Of a stretch of 64,000 nucleotides of DNA, positions 1 through 7,804 are shown one piece after another. The notes below the pieces were generated by a model, which worked only from the letters and a program-made list of their open reading frames with translations, was not told where the DNA came from and did no database searches. A program made the translations under genes and the position numbers. Position 1 is the stretch's first letter; each line of letters begins with the position of its first letter. Source of the DNA: SCTD01 sp963784675. GTDB lineage: Bacteria; Actinomycetota; Actinomycetes; Mycobacteriales; SCTD01. The DNA lies in NCBI GenBank assembly GCA_963784675.1, contig CAWASE010000012.1, forward strand, positions 124,001 through 188,000, read 5' to 3'.

Positions 1-18
1 CGTGTCGTAGGTCAGCAC
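1..18 (-). CDS. First codons of a possible PIN-domain toxin, cut by the window edge
   Basis: On the minus strand a GTG at 18-16 opens the reading MLTYDT and then leaves the window. A short hydrophobic stretch followed by an Asp within the first five residues is how many VapC-type PIN ribonuclease toxins begin; that Asp is normally the first catalytic acid. The GTG overlaps the stop codon of the upstream ribbon-helix-helix gene (TGA 14-12), the coupling usual for antitoxin-toxin pairs. Only six codons are visible, so the call rests on context and could be wrong. Confidence 0.35.
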
Positions 19-275
19 GCCCGGGCGCGTGCGGACTGTCCGAGCAGGAGCGCCTCGGCGGCCTGTCGTTCCGCAGCGGTGAGCGCTCCCGCGTCTGCCT
101 CCCACTCCCGCACCGCCGCCAGTCCCTGTTCGACGCGCAGCGCGCGAGCAGCGGCCCGGGACAGCCAGGCCGACACGCTGAGCCCCTGAGCCTGCGCGGC
201 TGCGCGTACCTGCTCGGCCAGCCGATCGTCCAGGGCGACGGACAGCTTGGCGACGGTTATGCAGCGCGGTAACAC
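12..275 (-). CDS. Ribbon-helix-helix antitoxin-like protein, 87 aa
   Basis: A small protein with a short basic beta-strand segment (KLSVALDDRLAEQV) followed by two helices (AAAQAQGLSVSAWLSRAAAR), the pattern of MetJ/Arc-type ribbon-helix-helix DNA-binding proteins. In such pairs the N-terminal part binds the operator and the C-terminal tail wraps the toxin; here the tail is acidic and alanine-rich. A GTG start is assumed because no ATG is available, and there is no good Shine-Dalgarno, so the true start could lie a few codons further in. It overlaps the start of a likely PIN toxin at the window edge. Function is inferred from fold pattern and arrangement, not from a specific family match. Confidence 0.6.
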   Translation of the reverse strand: MLPRCITVAKLSVALDDRLAEQVRAAAQAQGLSVSAWLSRAAARALRVEQGLAAVREWEADAGALTAAERQAAEALLLGQSARARAC

Positions 276-308
276 CGCGGTAGGAACAGCCCTGCCGACC
301 TCTCCACC

Positions 309-2510
309 TCAGCCGTCGACGAACCAGCCGGCCAGGTCGGCGACCAGCGACACCGTCCCGGCGTTGTTGCGCAGCCGGACGGCGCCGGCGCCCTGATCCT
401 GACCCTGACCGAGCCGCACCACCGCCAGGTTCGCCCGGGTGCTGCCCGCCGTCAGGTTCAGGGCGCTGACCGTCGGGACGTCCCCCGGCGGGTAGGCGCG
501 CACGTCGGTGCTGGCGCTCACGCCGGTGCCGGTGAGGTTCAGCACGGCGGCGGTGGCGTTCGCCGGCACCCCGCGGCGTCCGCCCAGGTGCAGATCCAGG
601 GCCTCCTGCGGCCCCGTCGGCAGCGGCGCAGCACCCAGGCCGCTGCGGGTGTCCAGCACCCGCACCGGCGCCGCCGGCACGAAGCGCCCCTGGGCCGAGG
701 GCGCGTACCAGCCGGCGAGGTCGGCGAGCAGGTGCACCTGTCCGCCGGCGTTGCGCAGCCGCACCCGCCCGCCCCCGCCGACGGCGACCGTCACCAGGCT
801 CGCCGCCGTCTGCCCGGGGCGCAGGTTCAGGTTGCTCACGACCGGGACCGCGCCGTCGGTCGGGCTCGGATAGGCCCGCACGTCGGTGCTCGCCGAGGGT
901 CCGGTGGCGGTCACGTTCAGCACGACGGCGGTGGCGTCGTCCGGCACGCGGACGGTGCCGCCGTCGGCGTCCGGCAGCGCACCGGTCACGCGCAGGTCGA
1001 TGCTGCCCGTCGGTCCGACCCGGCCCTGCGCAGCGCCCAGCCCGGTGCGGGTGTCCAGGATCCGGTGGGGGTCGGAGGTGGCGAAGCCTGCTCGGGCGCC
1101 GGGGCGGAAATAGCCGGCGACGTCGACCAGCAGGTGCACCGAGCCGGCGGCGTTGGCCAGCGTCACGGCGCCGTCGCGTCCCAGCGCCACGATCACCGCG
1201 TTCGGGACGGTCTGCCCGGCAGCGGCGTTGAGGTTGCTCACCTCCGGCGCGCCGGTGCCCGCGGGGTAGACGCGAACGTCGGTGGCGGCCGTCGCCTGCA
1301 CGATGGTGACGGTCAGGGCGACGGCGGTCGCGTCGGCCGGCACCGGGACGCACCCGCCTCCGCAGGCGCCGGTGACGATCACGTCGCGGGGGCCCCCGGG
1401 ACCCACCGGCGAGCGGGTCGTGCGCGTGTCGAGCACCCGGCGCGGCGTGAGCGCGACGTACCCCGACGCCGCCCCGCCGACAGCGACCGGCCGGGCGGCC
1501 CGGGCGGGCCGGATGCTCGCGCCCGCCTGGTCCCCGTCCCCCGCCCGGAACGGACCGGCCCGCAGGCCGTCGCGGTCCACCGCGAACAGGTCGGTGTCGA
1601 GCTGCTGGCCGTCCAGCCCGCCGCGACGCGCCGTGTAGAGCAGGCCCTGCCCGTCGGGCAGCCAGGCCGGCTCGGTCGCCGCGTCGGTCCGCAGCAGCAC
1701 CGTCGGCGTCGCGGCCCGCTGCGGGGCCGCCACCGCCAGCTGCCGCCGCGGCGGGGAGAACGGCTGCATCCCGAGGTCGGTGACGGTCGAGTAGGCGATC
1801 TCGCGGCCGTCCGGCGACCAGGTCGGGTCCAGCCCCTGCAGTCCCAGCTCGGTGCGGCCGCTGCCGTCCGCGGCGCTGCGTACCAGCGAGCCCTGCGCGA
1901 CGAGGTTGCCGTTGCTGTCGGGCACGTCGGCGGCGACCGCGTAGACGAGCCGCGTGCCGTCCGGCGACCAGGAGCCGGAGACCGCACCCTCGGTACCGGG
2001 TACCTCCTGCGGCGGGGCGACGGGCCGCGGCGAGCCGTAGTAGCCGTTGCTGCCAGGGTCGACGACGGTCATCAACCGGCTCGTGCCGTCGGCGGCCCAG
2101 CGGGTGAACAGCACCGTGCTGCCGTCCGGGTTCCAGCGCGCGGCGGTGTCGACCGCGCCGGAGGTGAGCGGGTCGGCGCGGTGCCGCTCGTCGTCCAGCA
2201 CGACGATGCCCCGCCCGCCGGTGGCCATCGGCTGGTCGACGACGATGCGGCGACCGTCGGGGTTGACGTCGGGGCGGCTGCCGTCGTTCGTCCCCGACCC
2301 GCGCACCACCATCGAGCAGTAGCCGCGCCCCAGCGGGGTGAGCACGACCCCGGTGCCGTACCCGCCGCCGTAGACCTGGCTGTCGGTGTGGACCAGTCGG
2401 TCCTGGTCCTCGGTGCAACCCTGCAGCACCGGATGCGTGGCCAGGGCCGGCGCCGCGGGCAGCAGCACGGCCGCACCGACCAGGACGGTCACGATCCGAC
2501 GAGGCGTCAT
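309..2510 (-). CDS. Secreted WD40/TolB-like propeller protein with three RVLDTR-type repeats
   Basis: About 733 aa. The start chosen is the ATG at 2510, directly before a clear Sec signal peptide (MTPRRIVTVLVGAAVLLPA, cleaved near ALA-TH); upstream in-frame codons would bury the signal. Residues about 80-330 carry PD40-type units such as WNPDGSTVLF, WSPDGTRLVY and WSPDGREIAY, the signature of TolB-like beta-propellers. From about residue 350 there are three copies of a roughly 125-residue module (starting near 350, 475 and 605). Each begins with R(V/I)LDTR, has a central SNLN or SALN and ends HLL(V/A)D(V/L)AG(Y/W) or similar. These modules are common in actinobacterial exported proteins and have no assigned function I know of. 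Likely extracellular; no wall anchor or lipobox is visible. No clear Shine-Dalgarno. Confidence 0.72.
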   Translation of the reverse strand: MTPRRIVTVLVGAAVLLPAAPALATHPVLQGCTEDQDRLVHTDSQVYGGGYGTGVVLTPLGRGYCSMVVRGSGTNDGSRPDVNPDGRRIVVDQPMATGGRGIVVLDDERHRADPLTSGAVDTAARWNPDGSTVLFTRWAADGTSRLMTVVDPGSNGYYGSPRPVAPPQEVPGTEGAVSGSWSPDGTRLVYAVAADVPDSNGNLVAQGSLVRSAADGSGRTELGLQGLDPTWSPDGREIAYSTVTDLGMQPFSPPRRQLAVAAPQRAATPTVLLRTDAATEPAWLPDGQGLLYTARRGGLDGQQLDTDLFAVDRDGLRAGPFRAGDGDQAGASIRPARAARPVAVGGAASGYVALTPRRVLDTRTTRSPVGPGGPRDVIVTGACGGGCVPVPADATAVALTVTIVQATAATDVRVYPAGTGAPEVSNLNAAAGQTVPNAVIVALGRDGAVTLANAAGSVHLLVDVAGYFRPGARAGFATSDPHRILDTRTGLGAAQGRVGPTGSIDLRVTGALPDADGGTVRVPDDATAVVLNVTATGPSASTDVRAYPSPTDGAVPVVSNLNLRPGQTAASLVTVAVGGGGRVRLRNAGGQVHLLADLAGWYAPSAQGRFVPAAPVRVLDTRSGLGAAPLPTGPQEALDLHLGGRRGVPANATAAVLNLTGTGVSASTDVRAYPPGDVPTVSALNLTAGSTRANLAVVRLGQGQDQGAGAVRLRNNAGTVSLVADLAGWFVDG

Positions 2511-2601
2511 GTCAGGGAGGACGACCGACCGGGCAGCCGGTCGCCCTCCCACCGGGCACCGCCGTTGGGGCCGGGTGCCGGTCGTCCCGCCTGCCGCGAG
2601 C

Positions 2602-3015
2602 TCAGGCGGCGCCGGCGACCTCCTCCTTCTTGTCACCGGGCGCCCCGACGACCATCGCGCGATAGCTCTCGATGATGGTCATGAATTCGCCGTGCTCAGG
2701 CTGCGGCACCCCCACGTGGTACAGCGTCGCGGCGATCTCGGTCGCGACGATGTCGAACTCGTGTTCGCTGACGGACAGGTGGGCGTGCGACTCGCGCATG
2801 TCGCGGCCGGGGTAGCACGACGGCCCGCCGGTCTGCTCGATCGACCACGCGGTGACCAAGAACTTGAAACCGGCGTGGCCCATCTCGGAGTGGAAGGCCT
2901 GCACGTGCGGGTTGCGGTTGGCGGAGGCGTTGTCGTAGAGCCGGTCGGCCAGGACGTCGACGGCACCGGCGATGCCGTAGGTGCCGCCGAGGCGTTCGTG
3001 GAGGGTCTCGCTCAT
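2602..3015 (-). CDS. glbN: Truncated haemoglobin (group I, GlbN-like)
   Basis: 137 aa. The N-terminus (MSETLHERLGGTYGIAGAV) and the GGPSCYPGRDMRESH segment are diagnostic of group I truncated globins; the His of RESH is the expected proximal haem ligand, and the Tyr of LYDNA fits the B10 position. Such proteins bind haem and handle O2 or NO in the cytoplasm. ATG 3015 is chosen because an AGAGG Shine-Dalgarno sits 7 bases upstream; the frame stays open a further 96 codons upstream without a convincing start. The C-terminus has a short charged extension (GDKKEEVAGAA). It is a single gene, a few kilobases from the haem-synthesis operon but not part of it. Confidence 0.9.
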   Translation of the reverse strand: MSETLHERLGGTYGIAGAVDVLADRLYDNASANRNPHVQAFHSEMGHAGFKFLVTAWSIEQTGGPSCYPGRDMRESHAHLSVSEHEFDIVATEIAATLYHVGVPQPEHGEFMTIIESYRAMVVGAPGDKKEEVAGAA

Positions 3016-3060
3016 GGTGGTGCCTCTCATCCGGGAACAGGGGATGTGACGTAGATGACA

Positions 3061-3431
3061 GGCGGGTCGGCAGTCGTCAAGCAGGTCGGGCGCGATGACC
3101 GGAGCATTGCGCGGTGACCACCGCCGGTCGGGCGTGCCGTCCGACGTCGACGGTGCGTCGCGGACGGACCCGAGGTAGTTCCGCTCAGGGGTCATCGACG
3201 CGTCCCGACCAGGGTCGACCTCGACGGGTCGGGCCGCTTCGGGGGGGTGACTCAGCGCCCGTCTCCGCGATGGGAGGCTGCCGCCCCGCTCCGTCGTCCT
3301 CACCCTGGACGCACGCCGCCTGCGCGGCGAGCCCTTCTGGCTGTACCTGTCAGACCTGCTGTCGCTGTCCTACGCCCTCGGTGCGACCGACGCGAGCGGG
3401 CGGCCGCACGTCCCTGTTCGGCTCTGCTGAC
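3061..3431. other. Stretch without a confident gene; short open frame 3251-3430
   Basis: No annotated-quality gene is present here. On the plus strand, an uninterrupted frame from 3251 to the TGA at 3428-3430 reads like real protein (for example GEPFWLYLSDLLSLSYALGA, with strong GC bias at third positions). It has no ATG or GTG start and is preceded by an in-frame TGA at 3248. It may be the remnant of a decayed gene or a very small gene with an unusual start. The rest looks like ordinary spacer. Confidence 0.3.
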
Positions 3432-3884
3432 TCACCCCGTCGAGCGAGTTGCACGCAATCTCGCCAACCCCAGGACCGGCAGCACCAGCGGCACGAAGCC
3501 GTAGCCGGAGCCGAACCCGGACCACACCGTCTGGTCGGGGAACAGCGAGCCGTCCAGCGTGGTGAGCGCGCCGACGACGAGCACGCCGAGCAGCTCGAAG
3601 GCGATGGTCAGCGTCGCCAGCCGTCGCCTGCCGCGCGCGAGCGCCACGGCCGCCACCAGGTAGACCACGCCGGACACCGCCGAGAGCAGATAGGCCAGCG
3701 GGGCCCGGTCGAACTCGGTCGCAAGCTGCAGGAGCGCCCGCGCCGACGCGCTGAGCGCGAAGATCGCGTAGACGGCGACGAGCAACCGGCCGCTGCCCCG
3801 GCCGAGGCGCCGCTCGTCGGGCACTTGCTCGTCTGGCCCGGCGTCCTCAGGCAACGCGTCATCAGGCGACGCGTCCTCAGGCAT
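3432..3884 (-). CDS. Small integral membrane protein, four predicted helices
   Basis: 150 aa. The first 30 residues are acidic and repetitive (DASPDDALPEDAGPDEQ). Four hydrophobic segments follow: LLVAVYAIFALSASA, LLSAVSGVVYLVAAVALA, LTIAFELLGVLVVGALTTL and GFVPLVLPVLGLA. The middle contains the charged loop ARGRRR. This is the pattern of a conserved actinobacterial membrane protein of unknown function. Its start overlaps the end of the next upstream membrane gene by 8 bases, so the two are probably translated together and may form a complex. No catalytic motif is visible. Confidence 0.75.
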   Translation of the reverse strand: MPEDASPDDALPEDAGPDEQVPDERRLGRGSGRLLVAVYAIFALSASARALLQLATEFDRAPLAYLLSAVSGVVYLVAAVALARGRRRLATLTIAFELLGVLVVGALTTLDGSLFPDQTVWSGFGSGYGFVPLVLPVLGLARLRATRSTG

Positions 3885-4239
3885 CCAGGCCCTCCTGCCA
3901 GACGGCCCCGAGCCGCACCGCGACGACGGCGACGGTCAGGCAGGCCACGGCGAGCACGAGCGTGCCCCACCTGCTGCGCTCCTCGACGACCAGCGCCAGC
4001 CCACCCGGGACGAGCACGAACCATGCGGCGAGGTAGCCGAACAGCTCGCCCTTGCTGCCGCTCCAGTCGCCGGAGCGCACCAGCGCGATCACGACCTGCA
4101 CGGCGATCAGCGCCTGCAGCACGAACAACCCCTGCAGGTGCTGGCGGGGCGGCAACCGGTCCAGCTTCGCGCACACCAGCGCCCAGGCGCCGAGGCCGAA
4201 GGCCACCGCCACCACGCCCAGCACGAGGCCGCCGATCAC
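3877..4239 (-). CDS. Small integral membrane protein, four predicted helices
   Basis: 120 aa, start GTG at 4239. Hydrophobic segments are near residues 3-23 (GGLVLGVVAVAFGLGAWALV), 37-56 (GLFVLQALIAVQVVIALV), 68-86 (FGYLAAWFVLVPGGLALVV) and 93-112 (TLVLAVACLTVAVVAVRLG). No enzymatic motif is seen. It overlaps the next membrane gene by 8 bases and lies just upstream of (transcribed away from) the stop of hemB. Function unknown; conserved small membrane pair by inference from length and coupling. Confidence 0.75.
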   Translation of the reverse strand: MIGGLVLGVVAVAFGLGAWALVCAKLDRLPPRQHLQGLFVLQALIAVQVVIALVRSGDWSGSKGELFGYLAAWFVLVPGGLALVVEERSRWGTLVLAVACLTVAVVAVRLGAVWQEGLDA

Positions 4240-4264
4240 GGGCCGACCCCGAGCGTGCGCACGC

Positions 4265-5263
4265 TCACTCGGTCGCCAGCCACCCGGCGGCCTCGGTCGC
4301 CCAGTAGGTCAGGATCATCGACGCGCCTGCGCGCCGGATGCCGGTCAGCGACTCGAGCACGATGCGGCGCCGGTCGATCCAGCCCTGCGCGGCGGCCGCC
4401 TCGACCATCGCGTACTCCCCCGACACCTGATAGGCCGCCACCGGCACGTCGACGGCGTCGGCCACCGCCCGCACCACGTCGAGGTAGGCGCCGGCGGGCT
4501 TGACCATGACCGCGTCCGCTCCCTCGGCGACGTCGAGCAGCGCCTCGCGCACGCCCTCGTCGGCGGAGCGCGCGCCGTCCTGCTGGTAGGCCGAGCGGTC
4601 ACCGAACTGCGGTGCGCACTCGGCTGCGTCGCGGAAGGGTCCGTAGAAGGCGGACGCGTACTTGGCGCTGTAGGCCAGGATCGGGAGGCCGGTGAAGCCG
4701 TCGGCGTCCAGCGCCGCGCGGATGGACGCGACCTGGCCGTCCATCATCCCGGACGGGGCGACGACCTGCGTACCGGCCCGCGCCTGCGCGACGGCGGCGC
4801 TCGCGTACCGCGCCAGCGTCGCGTCGTTGTCGACGTCGCCCGCAGCGGTGAGCAGCCCGCAGTGGCCGTGGTCGGTGTACTCGTCCAGGCACAGGTCGGT
4901 CATGACGACGAGCGCGTCGCCGACCTCCGCCCGCACGTCCGCGAGCGCGAGCTGGACGATGCCGGCCGGGTCGTCGGCGCCGGAGCCGCGAGCGTCCTTC
5001 ACGCTCGGGATGCCGAACAGGATGATGCCGCCGACACCGGCGGCGACCGCGTCGGCCGCGGCCTTGCGCACCGACTCGCGGGTGTGCTGGACGACGCCGG
5101 GCATCGAGGCGATCGGCGCGGCCGCGTCCAGACCTTCCTTGACGAAGACCGGCAGCACGAGGTCGGCCGGGCGCACCCGGACCTCGGTCACCAGCCGCCG
5201 CAGCGCCGCCGTCGACCGCAGCCGGCGCGGGCGCGCCGTCGGGAACCCGCCCGGCAGGGTCAC
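4265..5263 (-). CDS. hemB: Porphobilinogen synthase (delta-aminolevulinic acid dehydratase)
   Basis: 332 aa, full length. It condenses two 5-aminolevulinate molecules to porphobilinogen in haem, sirohaem and cobalamin synthesis, in the cytoplasm. The two active-site lysines are visible in AYSAKYASAFYGPF and in DAVMVKPAGAYLDVV. The metal loop reads TDLCLDEYTDHGHCG: the Asp-rich form, with only part of the cysteine triad used by zinc enzymes, so Mg2+/K+ use is likely. The ATG start overlaps the cobA/hemD stop by 4 bases (ATGA), placing it last in the rex-hemA-hemC-cobA/hemD-hemB operon. Confidence 0.96.
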   Translation of the reverse strand: MTLPGGFPTARPRRLRSTAALRRLVTEVRVRPADLVLPVFVKEGLDAAAPIASMPGVVQHTRESVRKAAADAVAAGVGGIILFGIPSVKDARGSGADDPAGIVQLALADVRAEVGDALVVMTDLCLDEYTDHGHCGLLTAAGDVDNDATLARYASAAVAQARAGTQVVAPSGMMDGQVASIRAALDADGFTGLPILAYSAKYASAFYGPFRDAAECAPQFGDRSAYQQDGARSADEGVREALLDVAEGADAVMVKPAGAYLDVVRAVADAVDVPVAAYQVSGEYAMVEAAAAQGWIDRRRIVLESLTGIRRAGASMILTYWATEAAGWLATE

Positions 5264-6813
5264 CGTCGCGCCGCCGCCCGGGCGAGCTTGCGGCGGTAGG
5301 CGGCGCTGGGCAGCGGCGCGACCTCCGGCAGGGCGGCGTCGCGTCGCTCGGCGGCGAAGGCGGCCAGCGCCTCGACGAGCACCCCGACCTCAGGCGTCGG
5401 CGCCTGGACGTCGACGCGCAGCCCGAGCTCGTCGGCAGCCGCGGCCGTCTGCGGGCCGATGCACGCCAGGATCGTCGAGTCGTGCGGCTTGCCGGCGATG
5501 CCGACCAGGTTGCGCACGGTGCTGGAGGAGGTGAACAGCACCGCGTCGAACCCGCCGCCCTTGAGCGCCTCACGGGTCTCGGCGGGCGGCGGCGCGGCGC
5601 GGACGGTGCGGTAGGCGGTGACGTCGTCGACCTGCCATCCGCGTGCGAGCAGCCCGGCGACCAGGGTCTCGGTGGCGATGTCGGCGCGCGGCAGGAAGAC
5701 GCGGTCCAGCGGGTCGTAGACGTCGTCATAGGGCGCCCAGTCGGCGAGCAGGCCCTCGCTGGACTGCTGACCGCTCGGCACCAGGTCGGGCTGCAGCCCG
5801 AACTCGACGAGCGCCGCGGCGGTGGTCTCGCCGACGGCGGCGACCTTGATGCCGGCGAACGCGCGCGCGTCGAGCCCGAACTCTTCGAGCTTCTCGCGGA
5901 CGGCCTTCACCGCGTTGACGGACGTGAACGCGGCCCAGAGATAGCGACCGGTGACCAGGCCCTTGACCGCGCGCTCCATCGGCGCGGGCGTGCGCGGCGG
6001 TTCGACGGCGATCGTCGGCACCTCGACGGGTACGGCGCCGTAGGACCGCAGCTGCGCCGACAGCGCCCCGGCCTGGTCGCGGGTGCGCGGCACCAGGACC
6101 CGCCAGCCGTACAGCGGGCGGCTCTCGAACCACGACACCTTGTCGATGCGCTTCACCGGGTCGCCGATGACGACGACGGCGGCGCCGGTCAGGTCGCCGG
6201 TCAGCGCGTCGATGCCGTCCAGCGTCCCGACGACGGTGTGCTGTGCGGGACCGGTGCCGCCGACCGTCACCGACACGTGCTCACCGGGCTTGCGCCCGTG
6301 CTCGACGAGCGCAGCCGCGGCCTTCGCGACCTCTCCGGCGTCGGTGAGCAGCACCAGCGTGCCGGGAGCGGCGGCCAGCGCCGGCCACCGCGTCGCGTCG
6401 TCGATCCGCGCGACCGTGCGGGGCAGCCCGACGGCGACGCCCGCGAACGCCGGCACCGAGACGGCCGCCGGCAGACCCGGCACGACCTCCAGGCGCAGGT
6501 TCGCCTTCTGGACCGCCTCGGCCTCCTTGGCGCCCTCGGTCCACAGGAAGGGGTCGCCAGGCAGCAGCCGCACGACGCGCTGCCCGGTGCGGCTGGCCGC
6601 GACCAGCGCCGAGCCCACCATCTCGCCGGGCTCGGTGCGGACGATCTCCACGCCCTCCCGCAGCCCTTCCAGCAGTGCCTCGCCGCAGCGGGTGTCGGCC
6701 ACGACCAGATCGGCCTCCGCCAGCACTGCGGCAGCACGCACCGTCAGCAGCGACGGGTCGCCGGATCCGGCCCCCACCAGGGCGACCGGTCCGGGAGTCT
6801 TCTTCGCCTTCAT
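5260..6813 (-). CDS. hemD: Uroporphyrinogen-III methyltransferase / uroporphyrinogen-III synthase fusion
   Basis: 517 aa. Residues 1-250 have a SUMT (CobA/CysG) fold, seen in VALVGAGSGDPSLLT and EVVPGLPAAVSVPAFAGV. Residues about 255-505 are uroporphyrinogen-III synthase, which cyclises hydroxymethylbilane (SRPLYGWRVLVPRTRDQAG, then TSVNAVKAV, AVGETTAAAL and LFTSSSTVRNL). The methyltransferase half is divergent: the usual GGDPF reads PGDPF, and the usual conserved THR of the substrate region is absent (LPRTV), so methylation activity is uncertain while the HemD half looks sound. The arrangement is the normal one in actinomycetes. ATG 6813 lies 10 bases after the hemC stop; the gene overlaps hemB by 4 bases. 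Confidence 0.92.
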   Translation of the reverse strand: MKAKKTPGPVALVGAGSGDPSLLTVRAAAVLAEADLVVADTRCGEALLEGLREGVEIVRTEPGEMVGSALVAASRTGQRVVRLLPGDPFLWTEGAKEAEAVQKANLRLEVVPGLPAAVSVPAFAGVAVGLPRTVARIDDATRWPALAAAPGTLVLLTDAGEVAKAAAALVEHGRKPGEHVSVTVGGTGPAQHTVVGTLDGIDALTGDLTGAAVVVIGDPVKRIDKVSWFESRPLYGWRVLVPRTRDQAGALSAQLRSYGAVPVEVPTIAVEPPRTPAPMERAVKGLVTGRYLWAAFTSVNAVKAVREKLEEFGLDARAFAGIKVAAVGETTAAALVEFGLQPDLVPSGQQSSEGLLADWAPYDDVYDPLDRVFLPRADIATETLVAGLLARGWQVDDVTAYRTVRAAPPPAETREALKGGGFDAVLFTSSSTVRNLVGIAGKPHDSTILACIGPQTAAAADELGLRVDVQAPTPEVGVLVEALAAFAAERRDAALPEVAPLPSAAYRRKLARAAARR

Positions 6814-6823
6814 GCCATGTCCT

Positions 6824-7804
6824 TCATCCTCTGTGCAGTGCCTGCAGTGGTGCCGGGTCAGGGTTCTGGGGGGTGGGCGCCATCAGGTCGGCCGCGCCGA
6901 GCTCGAACAGCTCGGCGGCCAGCCGGGTGCCGACGCCGTGCGCGTCGGTGGTGCGTCCGGTCGCCGACAGCCGGACGGCGTCGCTGCCGTCGAGCGCGGC
7001 CACGAGCGCGCGCAGGTAGACCTCGTCGCCGGCGTCGCCCTCGGCCACCTCGGCCAGCGCGCCGACGGGGGCGGAGCACCCGGCCTCCAGCGTCGCGAGC
7101 AGCGCGCGCTCGGCCGTGACGCACACGCGGGTGTCGGCATGCTCCAGCGTCGCCAGCACGGCGACGGTGTCGGCGTCGTCGGCGCGGCACTCCAGCGCGA
7201 GCGCGCCCTGCGCGGGGGCGGGCAGCATCGTCAACGGGTCGAGCACGTCGGTGCCCTCGGCGGCCCGGCCGAGCCGCTGCAGCCCGGCCCGGGCCAGCAC
7301 GACGGCGTCGAGCTCGCCCGAGCGCACCTTGCCGATGCGGGTGTCGACGTTGCCGCGGATGCCGACCGGCTCCAGGCCGAGGCCCAGCCCGCGCAGCTGG
7401 GCGATGCGCCGCGGCGAGCCGGTGCCGACCCGCGCGCCGGTGGGCAGCTCGCCGACGGTGAGCCCGTCGCGCGCCACGAGCACGTCGCGCGGGTCGGCGC
7501 GCACGGGCACCGCCGCGATGACCAGCCCGTCGGCAGGTGCGGTCGGCAGGTCCTTGTAGGAGTGGACGGCGAGGTCGACCTGGCCGGCCAGCAGCGCGTC
7601 GCGCAGCGCCGTGACGAACACGCCGGTGCCGCCGATCTGGGCGATGGCGGCACTGGAGACGTCGCCCGCGGTGGTGATGGGGACCAGCGTGACCTCGCGG
7701 CCGGTGGCGGCGGTGAGGTCGCGGGCGACCTGACCGGACTGGGCCAGGGCGAGGGCGCTTCCGCGGGTGCCCAGGCGGAGCGGACGGGCCTGCGCCGGGC
7801 TCAT
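6824..7804 (-). CDS. hemC: Hydroxymethylbilane synthase (porphobilinogen deaminase)
   Basis: 326 aa. It polymerises four porphobilinogens into hydroxymethylbilane. The N-terminal LRLGTRGSALALAQSG, the middle SYKDLPT and SPRRIAQLRGL, and EAGCSAPVGALAE near residue 248 are hallmark segments; the Cys of the last carries the dipyrromethane cofactor. The ATG overlaps the hemA stop by 4 bases. Length and motifs are normal for the family; nothing is missing. Confidence 0.96.
   Translation of the reverse strand: MSPAQARPLRLGTRGSALALAQSGQVARDLTAATGREVTLVPITTAGDVSSAAIAQIGGTGVFVTALRDALLAGQVDLAVHSYKDLPTAPADGLVIAAVPVRADPRDVLVARDGLTVGELPTGARVGTGSPRRIAQLRGLGLGLEPVGIRGNVDTRIGKVRSGELDAVVLARAGLQRLGRAAEGTDVLDPLTMLPAPAQGALALECRADDADTVAVLATLEHADTRVCVTAERALLATLEAGCSAPVGALAEVAEGDAGDEVYLRALVAALDGSDAVRLSATGRTTDAHGVGTRLAAELFELGAADLMAPTPQNPDPAPLQALHRG

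Noticed and set aside
588..2675. Long plus-strand reading frame of 695 codons opposite the secreted propeller gene
   Set aside because: Arg/Gly/Ala/His-rich composition with no motif; it is the antisense shadow of the propeller gene in GC-rich DNA.
3016..3028. GAGAGGCACCACC leader shared by the globin (before 3015) and HBHA (before 55806) genes
   Set aside because: The identity is limited to 13 bases that include the ribosome site; likely chance plus common Shine-Dalgarno usage.
3251..3430. Protein-like frame without a start codon
   Set aside because: No ATG/GTG and flanked by stops; noted as a possible remnant but not called a gene.
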